From Curvibacter sp. PD_MW3 (GTDB taxonomy: Bacteria > Pseudomonadota > Gammaproteobacteria > Burkholderiales > Burkholderiaceae_C), in the NCBI GenBank assembly GCA_002633085.1, contig NSIV01000002.1:1-64000 (forward strand): a DNA stretch of 64,000 nucleotides, in the 5' to 3' direction. Position numbers and translations under genes: made by a program. The notes below the pieces were generated by a model, which did no database searches, was not told the DNA's origin, and saw nothing but the letters and a program-made list of their open reading frames with translations. Shown here piece by piece: positions 52,907 to 60,174 of this stretch. Within the stretch, counting starts at the first letter, position 1; every line of letters starts with the position of its first letter.

Positions 52907-54682
52907 ATGAACTTAGAGCGCCCCAAAACCAGCAACCCCAAATCCCTCAGCGGCCTGCTGCCTTTTTTGCGTCCTTATCGCGGGCGCATTGCATTGGCCT
53001 TGCTGTTCCTGGTGCTGGCGGCCAGCGCCACGTTGGTGTTTCCGCTCGCATTGCGCAGCCTGATTGATGGTGGCCTGTTGCCGCAGGACCGCGGCGCCCA
53101 GGTGCTGGCCTTGCGCGAGCACTTTGCCTTGCTGTTTGCCGTGGCCGTGGCGCTGGGCGTGTTCTCGGCGCTGCGCTTTTACCTGATGAGCTGGCTGGGC
53201 GAGCGCGTCACGGCTGACGTGCGCAACGCAGTCTATGGCCATGTGCTGCAGCAGAGCCCCGAATTCTTCGAGACCACGCAGACCGGCGAGGTACTGTCGC
53301 GCCTGACGGCCGACACCACCCTGGTGCAGACGGTGGTGGGCTCGTCCTTCTCCATGGGCTTGCGCAGCACGGTCACCGGCGTGGGGGCCCTGCTGATGCT
53401 GGTGTGGACCAACCCTTATGTGATGCTCCAGGTCTTGGGGATGCTGGCGCTGGTGGTGGTGCCCGCGGTGTGGTTCGGCCGCCGGGTGCGGCGTCTGTCG
53501 CGTGCCAGCCAGGACCGGGTGGCCGACTCCAGCGCCATTGCCGCCGAAGTGCTGAATGCCATTCCGGTGGTGCAGAGTTACACCGCCGAGGCACGCGAAG
53601 CAGCACGCTTTGATGCCGCGAGCGAAAGCGCCTTTCGCACCGCCCGGCGTCGCGTGGGGGCCCGCTCGGTGCTGATGGCCTTCATCATCATCGCCACCTC
53701 AGCGGCGCTGCTGTGGGGCCTGTACCAGGGTACGCAGGCGGTGCTGCGCGGCGACATCACGGCTGGCCACTTGGGGCAGACAGTGGTGTACGTGATCATT
53801 CTGGCCGGCGCCTTTGCCGTGCTGGGCGAGGTCTATGGCGAGCTGCTGCGCGCCGCCGGCGCCACCGAGCGACTGATGGAGTTGCTGGGCAGCCGGTCGC
53901 CCATTGCTTCACCCTCAAATCCGACCCCAGACCGCTTATCCAATGCGGGAAGCGCTATCAAAATGGAAGCACTGACATTTCACTACCCGTCGCGGCCGAC
54001 GCAGGCCGCGCTGGCCGATTTCACGCTCGATGTGCGGGCGGGCGAAACCGTGGCGCTGGTCGGCCCCAGCGGCGCCGGCAAGAGCACGGTGTTCCAGTTG
54101 CTGCTGCGCTTTTATGACCCGACCACCGGCCGCATTCTGCTCGATGGCGTGCCCATCCCAGATCTGGCCCTGCATGAGCTACGCCAGAACATTGGCATCG
54201 TGCCGCAGGAACCGGTGATCTTCTCCAGCAGTGCACTGGAAAACATCCGCTATGGCCGACCGGATGCGACGGATGCTGAAGTGCACGCGGCAGCGCAGGC
54301 GGCTTTTGCCGATGATTTCATCCGTGCACTGCCCGAGGGCTACGACACCTTTCTGGGCGAACGCGGCGTACGCCTGTCCGGCGGCCAGCGTCAGCGCATT
54401 GCGATTGCGCGCGCCATGCTGAAGAACCCGCCCCTGTTGCTGCTCGACGAGGCCACCAGCGCGCTGGACGCCGAAAGCGAGCGCATGGTCCAGGCGGCAC
54501 TGGAGTCCGCCATGCGCGACCGCACCACGCTGGTGATTGCCCACCGGCTGGCCACGGTGCAGCAGGCTGATCACATTGTGGTCATCGACCATGGACGCCT
54601 GGTGGAACAAGGCACCCACGATGCGTTGATCGCCGCCAATGGCGTTTATGCGCGTCTGGCGGCGCTGCAGTTCATGGCTTGA
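52907..54682 (+). CDS. MsbA/BmrA-type ABC exporter, fused permease-ATPase
   Basis: A 591-residue half-transporter that would work as a homodimer. The N-terminal six-helix domain (GRIALALLFLVLAASATLVFPLALRSLID ... VVQSYTAEAREAARF) is joined to an ATPase with Walker A GPSGAGKSTVFQLLLRFYDP, signature LSGGQRQRIAIARAML, Walker B LLLLDEATSALD and H-loop IAHRLATV. The ATG at 52907 is preferred; the frame back to 52832 runs through the operator region. It is divergent from the MarR/emr operon and may share its repressor. Substrates could be lipids or drugs. An intragenic repeat forms the linker just before the ATPase domain. Confidence 0.92.
   Translation: MNLERPKTSNPKSLSGLLPFLRPYRGRIALALLFLVLAASATLVFPLALRSLIDGGLLPQDRGAQVLALREHFALLFAVAVALGVFSALRFYLMSWLGERVTADVRNAVYGHVLQQSPEFFETTQTGEVLSRLTADTTLVQTVVGSSFSMGLRSTVTGVGALLMLVWTNPYVMLQVLGMLALVVVPAVWFGRRVRRLSRASQDRVADSSAIAAEVLNAIPVVQSYTAEAREAARFDAASESAFRTARRRVGARSVLMAFIIIATSAALLWGLYQGTQAVLRGDITAGHLGQTVVYVIILAGAFAVLGEVYGELLRAAGATERLMELLGSRSPIASPSNPTPDRLSNAGSAIKMEALTFHYPSRPTQAALADFTLDVRAGETVALVGPSGAGKSTVFQLLLRFYDPTTGRILLDGVPIPDLALHELRQNIGIVPQEPVIFSSSALENIRYGRPDATDAEVHAAAQAAFADDFIRALPEGYDTFLGERGVRLSGGQRQRIAIARAMLKNPPLLLLDEATSALDAESERMVQAALESAMRDRTTLVIAHRLATVQQADHIVVIDHGRLVEQGTHDALIAANGVYARLAALQFMA
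53915..53964 (-). repeat. Intragenic repeat copy 7 (in the ABC exporter)
   Basis: Inverted orientation. Blocks: CAAATCCGACCCCAGACC, GCTTATCCAATGCGG and AGCGCTATCAAAATGG. In frame it encodes DRLSNAGSAIKMEAL, placed exactly at the linker between the membrane and ATPase domains. Confidence 0.8.
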
Positions 54683-54723
54683 GTCCGGACGCGTGACTTG
54701 CTGGTGTCACTTGAAACCCCATT

Positions 54724-54748
54724 TAGTTGCATTGCTAATTAATTAGCA
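54724..54748. promoter_or_regulatory. Operator upstream of the second marR gene
   Basis: It contains the perfect 16-bp palindrome TGCTAATTAATTAGCA (54733-54748). The 21 bases at 54724-54744 match 18 of 21 bases at 55214-55234, upstream of the tautomerase gene. It lies just before the MarR start and suggests autorepression. Confidence 0.7.
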
Positions 54749-54762
54749 GTATGATTCGCTTC

Positions 54763-55179
54763 ATGTTTGATCACTGCCTTTATTTCAACACCACCGCACT
54801 GGCCCGGGTGGTTGAAAAGGAATGGGCGAGCGCGTTCAAGCCCTTCGGCCTGACCCCACCGCAGGGCTTCATGCTGCGACTCATTCTGGCCCGGCCCGGT
54901 CTGTCCCAGCACGAACTCGCGACCGAGTTGACCATCTCGCGTCCGACGGCCACACGCTTGCTCGACGGTCTGCAGGCCCTCGGTTTGGTGGAGCGGCGTG
55001 ATTCAAATTTCGACGCACGGCACTGGTCGATCTTCCCCACGGCCGCGGCTGAGAAGATCCATGCGGCACTCAACACGGCCAGCGGCCAGGTCACGCAAAG
55101 AATCCAGCGCACCGTCGGCAAGGACAACTTTCTTGAGACCGTGGGCAAGGTAAGGGAAGTCTGCTCCGCCCTCAAATGA
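54763..55179 (+). CDS. MarR-family transcriptional regulator
   Basis: 138 residues from the ATG at 54763 (MFDHCLYFNTTALARVVEKEW); an ATG at 54751 would add four. The helix-turn-helix LTPPQGFMLRLILARPGLSQHELATELTISRPTATRLLDGLQALGLVERRDSNFDARHWSIFPT is typical of MarR. One Cys near the N-terminus (DHCLYF) is in a position where OhrR-like regulators carry a redox-sensing Cys, but the family match is not specific. The gene lies between two copies of a shared DNA motif and probably represses itself and the tautomerase gene 80 bases downstream. Confidence 0.9.
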   Translation: MFDHCLYFNTTALARVVEKEWASAFKPFGLTPPQGFMLRLILARPGLSQHELATELTISRPTATRLLDGLQALGLVERRDSNFDARHWSIFPTAAAEKIHAALNTASGQVTQRIQRTVGKDNFLETVGKVREVCSALK

Positions 55180-55213
55180 GCAGGTCGTTTGGGATCTTTT
55201 TTTAAAATCTAAA

Positions 55214-55234
55214 TAGTTGCATAGCTAACTTATT
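55214..55234. promoter_or_regulatory. Second copy of the MarR operator, upstream of the tautomerase gene
   Basis: Eighteen of 21 bases are identical to 54724-54744 (shared core TAGTTGCAT-n-GCTAA). It lies 26 bases before the tautomerase ATG in an AT-rich stretch, where it would overlap the promoter. Confidence 0.65.
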
Positions 55235-55259
55235 TTCATCCATCTGAAAGGAATGCATC

Positions 55260-55658
55260 ATGCCCATACTCAACGTCAAAGTCAGTCAGCCCGCCAGCGC
55301 CAAGCTCGTACATGACATCTCGGAAACACTGCTGGAGCTCACGACCCGCATCCTGCGCAAACGACGCGATCTGACCTCCATTGCCATCGACTTCGTGCCG
55401 CAGGAAAACTGGGTAGTCGGCGGCTCAACACTGGCCGCACAAGGGCGCAACAGCTTCTACTTCGACATCAAGGTGGTGGACGGTACCAACACCAAGGATG
55501 AGAAGGCACAGTACATCCATGAAAGCTTCGCCGCTTTTGACAAGTTGCTGGGCAACCTGCATCCGGAAAGCTACATCTATGTGCACGACGTGCGGGCCGA
55601 AGCCTATGGGTTTGGCGGGCAAACGCAGGAATACCGCTATATCAAGGCCAAGCCCTGA
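55260..55658 (+). CDS. Tautomerase-superfamily protein (4-oxalocrotonate tautomerase fold)
   Basis: 132 residues beginning Met-Pro (MPILNVKV), so the mature protein would carry the N-terminal catalytic proline of the tautomerase superfamily. AAGGA lies eight bases before the ATG. The fold is seen in LVHDISETLLELTTRILRKRRDLTSIAIDFVPQENWVVGG, with a second beta-alpha half (NSFYFDIKVVDGTNTKDEKAQYIHESFAAFDKLLG). It may isomerise an unsaturated keto acid or dehalogenate a small substrate; no pathway neighbours help. A MarR regulator and a shared operator suggest induction by an aromatic or electrophilic compound. Confidence 0.85.
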   Translation: MPILNVKVSQPASAKLVHDISETLLELTTRILRKRRDLTSIAIDFVPQENWVVGGSTLAAQGRNSFYFDIKVVDGTNTKDEKAQYIHESFAAFDKLLGNLHPESYIYVHDVRAEAYGFGGQTQEYRYIKAKP

Positions 55659-55762
55659 ACGGCAGACACGGCAGGCCTTGCGACAGCCGGCGTGGCGAAG
55701 CCAAGAAGACGGCAGCGCCAGACCCGCTGGCTTGCCTCATGGCTTCGCGCCTGCCGTGTGCT

Positions 55763-56239
55763 CTATTGCAAAGGCCCTTTGAGCGCGTCCGGCAGAGGCA
55801 GGGGCATGACGGTTATGCCTTCGTCGAGCAGCGCTTCGGTTTCCTCGCGCGAGGCCTGGCCGCGAATGCTGCGCTCCTCGGCCTCGCCGTAATGCATCTT
55901 GCGCGCCTCTTCGGCAAAGCGGCCGCCGACGTCTTCCGTTTGCGCCACGATCCGGCGTGCCACCTGCAGCCAAGCCGCCTGCAAGGCTTGTTCCGCGTCA
56001 CCGGCCACCACGTCCTGCTTCTGACCCTGAGGCCCGGTCGGCGGGCTGGACGCAGCATCTTCTGAGCGTGCCGCCCCGAGGTTCAAGCGCGGCGCACTGG
56101 GCAGTTTCGTCACCGATTTGCTGCCGCACAACGGGCACGCCAGCAAACCGCGCGCCACTTGGCCGGCATAGTCTTCTTCGGATGCAAACCAGCCTTCAAA
56201 CCCGTGCCGGGCATCGCACTGGAGATTGAGAACTTTCAT
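55763..56239 (-). CDS. DUF1178 family protein
   Basis: 158 residues from the ATG at 56239 (MKVLNLQCDARHGFEGWFASEEDY), the normal family start; the frame to 56329 is not supported. An N-terminal zinc-ribbon-like half contains LNLQC and LLACPLCGSKSVTKLPSAPRL. A low-complexity linker and a helical C-terminal half (AEEARKMHYGEAEERSIRGQASREETEALLDEGITVMPLP) follow. The family is widespread in proteobacteria and of unknown function. It is encoded eight bases after the NUDIX gene at the tail of the nuo region, an arrangement seen in other Burkholderiales. Confidence 0.9.
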   Translation of the reverse strand: MKVLNLQCDARHGFEGWFASEEDYAGQVARGLLACPLCGSKSVTKLPSAPRLNLGAARSEDAASSPPTGPQGQKQDVVAGDAEQALQAAWLQVARRIVAQTEDVGGRFAEEARKMHYGEAEERSIRGQASREETEALLDEGITVMPLPLPDALKGPLQ

Positions 56240-56246
56240 CAGGTGA

Positions 56247-56858
56247 TTATCGGCTGACGTCGGCGACCGCTGGCGTCTGCCAGTCCAATCCCCAGACACC
56301 GGCAAGGACGTTTTGCAGCCAGAGCACACCGGTCAGGGTCTTGGCATCCGTCACGCCGCCCTCAAAACACCATGTCAGCAACTCGGCAGGTGTGGCCGTG
56401 AACACATCGAGGAACTCACCCTCGTCCAGCCGGCGCTCCCCCTGACTCAGGCCCCGTGCAAACCAGACGTCAATGAATTCCGTGGAATACGAAATCACCG
56501 GGTGCAACACGCCGGCGCGCGCCCACTCGGCGGCACGGTAACCGGTTTCTTCCAGCAACTCGCGCTGTGCGCAGGCCAGAATGTCTTCACCGGCATCGAG
56601 CTTGCCTGCGGGAAACTCCACCATGACCTGCTTCACCGGGTAGCGGTACTGGCGCTCCAACACAACCCGCACCTCACCACGCGCATCCTCCAGCAGTGGA
56701 ATGATCATCACGGCACCGGGGTGCACCACATACTCGCGTGTCGCACTGGCCCCATCGGGCAGGCGCACAGTATCGCGGAAGGCATGGAGAAAATGGCCTT
56801 TGAACAGCTCCTGGCTGTCCAGACGGGTTTCGATCAGGTGGCGGTCATCGGACGACAC
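56247..56858 (-). CDS. NUDIX hydrolase (ADP-ribose pyrophosphatase type)
   Basis: 203 residues from a GTG start at 56858 with GAGG seven bases upstream. The Nudix box GKLDAGEDILACAQRELLEETGY fits G-x5-E-x7-REUxEExGU, so Mg2+-dependent hydrolysis of a nucleoside diphosphate linked to another group is expected. The upstream PVKQVMVEFPAG and the general layout favour ADP-ribose or similar sugar nucleotides. It follows the DUF2818 gene by eight bases and precedes DUF1178, forming a small tail behind nuoN that may read through from the complex I operon. Confidence 0.92.
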   Translation of the reverse strand: MSSDDRHLIETRLDSQELFKGHFLHAFRDTVRLPDGASATREYVVHPGAVMIIPLLEDARGEVRVVLERQYRYPVKQVMVEFPAGKLDAGEDILACAQRELLEETGYRAAEWARAGVLHPVISYSTEFIDVWFARGLSQGERRLDEGEFLDVFTATPAELLTWCFEGGVTDAKTLTGVLWLQNVLAGVWGLDWQTPAVADVSR

Positions 56859-56866
56859 CGGAGACC

Positions 56867-57169
56867 TCAGTGGTGCCGCTTGTAGAGATAGCGGTAGACG
56901 AAGCCTGGGAAGGCCAGGGTCAGAAACAGAGTTGCCGTGATGGCATAGAACTCCCAGCCCTGCGGTGCGATCTGACCCGCACGCTGCTCCAGCAACAGCG
57001 CCATGCCGCCCACCAGCAGGTAACAGAACACCAACTCCAAGAGGCGTACCGGCAGGCCTTTGGGCGCTTGCAGCGGCACGACGGCCAGCAGGCGCTGGTT
57101 GATGAACGGCAGGTTGGCGCCGACCACAGCGGTCAGCACCACGAACCAGACGGCAGCAGTCTGCGACAT
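56867..57169 (-). CDS. DUF2818 family small membrane protein
   Basis: 100 residues from the ATG at 57169. Three hydrophobic helices are visible (AAVWFVVLTAVVGANLPFI, LLELVFCYLLVGGMALLL, EFYAITATLFLTLAFPGFVY), so it is an inner-membrane protein. Its position five bases after nuoN is conserved in many betaproteobacteria, which suggests a link to complex I, but no role has been shown to my knowledge. Confidence 0.88.
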   Translation of the reverse strand: MSQTAAVWFVVLTAVVGANLPFINQRLLAVVPLQAPKGLPVRLLELVFCYLLVGGMALLLEQRAGQIAPQGWEFYAITATLFLTLAFPGFVYRYLYKRHH

Positions 57170-57174
57170 GAATC

Positions 57175-58662
57175 TCAGGTACCCAGCATCTGCTGGATGG
57201 CCTGGGCGCACAGCGCCATCAGGCCACCAGGCACCAAGCCGAGAACGAGCACCAGCAGGCCGTTGACCGACAGCACAGCGCGCACATCGAACGGTGCGGC
57301 CACCGTGGAGGCGGTGATGGGCTCGTCAAAGTACATGACCTTGACCACGCGCAGGTAGTAGAAGGCACCGATCAGCGACATGATCACGGCAAACACGGCC
57401 AGGCCGATGTGCAGCGTCTGCCCCGAAGCCACCAGCGCCTGCAGCACGGAAAGCTTGGCATAGAAGCCGACCATGGGCGGAATACCGGCCAACGAGAACA
57501 GGCAGATCGCCATGATCGCGGCGTACAGCGGGCTGCGTTGATTGAGGCCGGCGAAGTCGGCAATCTCTTCACTCTCGAAGCCTTCGCGGGCCAGCAACAG
57601 GATGACACCGAAGCTCGCCAGCGTGGTCAGCACATAGGTCACGACGTAGAACATCGCCGAGCTGTAGGCATTGGCCGCGGAATAGATGTTGCCGTTGATG
57701 ACGCCCGACATCAGGCCCAGCAAGACAAAGCCCATCTGCGAAATGGTGGAGAACGCCAGCATGCGTTTGAGGTTGGTCTGCATGATCGCAGCCAAGTTAC
57801 CCACCAGCAGCGAGGCAATGGCCAACAGCATCAACATCTGCTGCCAGTCGATGGCCAGCGGCAGCATGCCTTCGACCAGCAAGCGGATGACAATGGCAAA
57901 GGCAGCCAGCTTCGGCGCACCGCCGATCATCAGCGTCACGGACGTGGGCGCACCTTGGTAGACATCGGGGATCCACATGTGGAACGGCACCACACCCAGC
58001 TTGAAGGCCAGGCCGGCCACCACGAACACGGTGCCGAACACCAGCACCTGCGGGTTGACACGGCCGGAATTGATGGCACGGAACACGGCGTTCACATCCA
58101 GCGAGCCGGTGGCACCGTAGATCATGGACAAGCCATAAAGCAGGAAGCCGGAAGCCAGCGCGCCGAGCACGAAGTACTTCATGGCGGCTTCGGTGGCGGT
58201 GGCGTTGTCGCGGCGCAGCGCCACCAGGGCATAGCTGGAGAGCGTCAGCAGCTCCAAGCCGAGGTAGATCAGCAGGAAGTTGTTGCCGGAGATCATGATG
58301 AACATGCCCAGCAAGGACAGCATGCTCAGGGAGAACAGCTCGCCGCCACGCAGCATGTCGCGGTCGGCCGAGTACGGACGCGCATAGACCAGCGAGACCA
58401 TCACGGCAATGGTGGCAAAGAACTTGAGCCAGTTGCCCATGGGGTCGCTCACCACCATGTTGTGCAGGCTGTAAAGGGTGGCACCGCCACTGGCGTACAG
58501 GTACTGCAGCAAAGCCACTGCGCCCAGGGCCATCAGTGTCCAGATGTAGGTACGGGTGCGCTGGCGGCTTTTCACGCCGAGGTCCATCAGCGTGATCAGG
58601 CAGGCCATGGCCAGCAGAATGATTTCCGGATAAACCGCAATCCAGCTGAGTTTGTCTGTCAT
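57175..58662 (-). CDS. nuoN: NADH-quinone oxidoreductase subunit N
   Basis: 495 residues, fourteen predicted helices. NuoN is one of the three antiporter-like proton-pumping subunits of respiratory complex I. The helix-5 and helix-7 regions hold the charged residues of the family (LIYLGLELLTLSSYALVALRRDNATATEAAMKYFVLGALASGFLLYGLS and AGLAFKLGVVPFHMWIPDVYQGAPTSVTLMIGGAPKLAAF), including the key Glu and Lys. NLAAIMQTNLKRMLAFSTISQMGFVLLGL follows. Last nuo gene of the operon. Confidence 0.97.
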   Translation of the reverse strand: MTDKLSWIAVYPEIILLAMACLITLMDLGVKSRQRTRTYIWTLMALGAVALLQYLYASGGATLYSLHNMVVSDPMGNWLKFFATIAVMVSLVYARPYSADRDMLRGGELFSLSMLSLLGMFIMISGNNFLLIYLGLELLTLSSYALVALRRDNATATEAAMKYFVLGALASGFLLYGLSMIYGATGSLDVNAVFRAINSGRVNPQVLVFGTVFVVAGLAFKLGVVPFHMWIPDVYQGAPTSVTLMIGGAPKLAAFAIVIRLLVEGMLPLAIDWQQMLMLLAIASLLVGNLAAIMQTNLKRMLAFSTISQMGFVLLGLMSGVINGNIYSAANAYSSAMFYVVTYVLTTLASFGVILLLAREGFESEEIADFAGLNQRSPLYAAIMAICLFSLAGIPPMVGFYAKLSVLQALVASGQTLHIGLAVFAVIMSLIGAFYYLRVVKVMYFDEPITASTVAAPFDVRAVLSVNGLLVLVLGLVPGGLMALCAQAIQQMLGT

Positions 58663-58686
58663 CTTCAGTCTTTCAATTCGGTTTGA

Positions 58687-60162
58687 TCAGTTCAACTTGG
58701 ACAATGCCACGTGCTTGAGCAGTTCCGTCACCGACGTGTCCATGACATCGGTGAAGGGCTTGGGATAGACACCCATGACCAGCACGGCGATTGCCAGCAG
58801 CGCCAGCATGAGGAACTCACGGCTGTTGATGTCGACCAGCGCCTTGACGTCCTCGTTGGCCACTGGCCCCAGGTAGACGCGCTTGAACATCCACAGCGTG
58901 TAGGCGGCACCGAAGATCAGCGCCGTGGCGGCTGCCAGACCGATCCAGAAGTCGTACTTCACGGCACCGAGGATCACCATCCACTCGCCGACGAAACCAG
59001 CGGTACCCGGCAGGCCGCAATTGGCCATGGCGAAGAACAGGGAAAAGGCCGCGAACTTGGGCATGGTGTTGACCACGCCACCATAGCTGGCGATTTCACG
59101 CGAATGCACCCGGTCGTACAACACGCCGATGGAAAGGAACATGGCGGCCGAGACAAAGCCGTGGGCGATCATCTGCACCAGACCACCGGAGACGCCGAGA
59201 TCGTTGAAGATGAAGAAGCCCAAGGTGACAAATCCCATGTGCGCCACCGATGAGTAGGCCACCAGCTTCTTCATGTCCTGCTGCACCATGGCCACCAGAC
59301 CGACGTAGATGACGGCGATCAGTGACAGGGCGATCAAGAGCCACGCCCACTCGCGCGCAGCATCCGGCGCGATCGGCAGCGAGAAACGCAGGAAACCGTA
59401 GGCACCCAGCTTGAGCATGATGGCGGCCAGCACGGCAGAACCACCGGTGGGGGCTTCCACGTGCACATCGGGCAGCCAGGTGTGGACCGGCCACATCGGC
59501 ACCTTGACGGCAAAAGCGGCAAAGAAGGCAAAGAACAGCAGGGTCTGCGTCGTGCCGTCCAGCGGCAGCTTGTGCCAGGTGGCAATGTCGAAGCTGCCGC
59601 CCGACTTGGTGTACAGGAAGATCAGCGCGATCAGTGTCAGCAGCGAACCCAGCAGCGTGTAGAGAAAGAACTTGAAGGCGGCGTAGATCTTGTTCGGACC
59701 GCCCCAGATGCCGATGATCAGGTACATCGGGATCAGCGTGGCTTCGAAGAAGACGTAGAACAGGATGCCGTCAAGCGCCGAGAACACGCCGATCATGAGG
59801 CCGCTGAGGATCAGGAAGGCGCCCATGTACTGGTTGACGCGGCGCGTGATGACTTCCCAGCCTGCAATCACCACGATGACGTTGATGAAAGCCGTCAGCA
59901 AGACGAACCAGAGCGATATGCCGTCGAGACCCACGTGGTAGTGCACATTGAAGCGCTCCATCCACGGCATCTTCTCGACAAACTGCATGGCCGCCGTACC
60001 GAGCTTGAACCCGGTGTAGAGCGGCAAGGTGACAAGAAAACTCGCCAGTGCACCGATGAGCGCGACCCAGCGCACCATGCGCGCCTGCTCGTCGCGGCCC
60101 AAGGCCAGCAGCAACACGCCGAACGCAATCGGCATCCAGATAGCCAGGCTCAACAAACCCAT
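58687..60162 (-). CDS. nuoM: NADH-quinone oxidoreductase subunit M
   Basis: 491 residues, about fourteen helices. The second antiporter-like subunit. VFFEATLIPMYLIIGIWGGPNKIYAAFKFFLYTLLGSLLTLIALIFLY carries the conserved Glu of helix 5, FFAAFAVKVPMWPVHTWLPDVHVEAPTGGSAVLAAIMLKLGAYGFLRF the helix-7 Lys, and MVQQDMKKLVAYSSVAHMGFVTLG the broken-helix region. It is encoded 12 bases after nuoL and 24 bases before nuoN. Proton translocation through this subunit uses the central chain of charged residues. Confidence 0.97.
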   Translation of the reverse strand: MGLLSLAIWMPIAFGVLLLALGRDEQARMVRWVALIGALASFLVTLPLYTGFKLGTAAMQFVEKMPWMERFNVHYHVGLDGISLWFVLLTAFINVIVVIAGWEVITRRVNQYMGAFLILSGLMIGVFSALDGILFYVFFEATLIPMYLIIGIWGGPNKIYAAFKFFLYTLLGSLLTLIALIFLYTKSGGSFDIATWHKLPLDGTTQTLLFFAFFAAFAVKVPMWPVHTWLPDVHVEAPTGGSAVLAAIMLKLGAYGFLRFSLPIAPDAAREWAWLLIALSLIAVIYVGLVAMVQQDMKKLVAYSSVAHMGFVTLGFFIFNDLGVSGGLVQMIAHGFVSAAMFLSIGVLYDRVHSREIASYGGVVNTMPKFAAFSLFFAMANCGLPGTAGFVGEWMVILGAVKYDFWIGLAAATALIFGAAYTLWMFKRVYLGPVANEDVKALVDINSREFLMLALLAIAVLVMGVYPKPFTDVMDTSVTELLKHVALSKLN

Positions 60163-60174
60163 TTCTTCTTCTCC

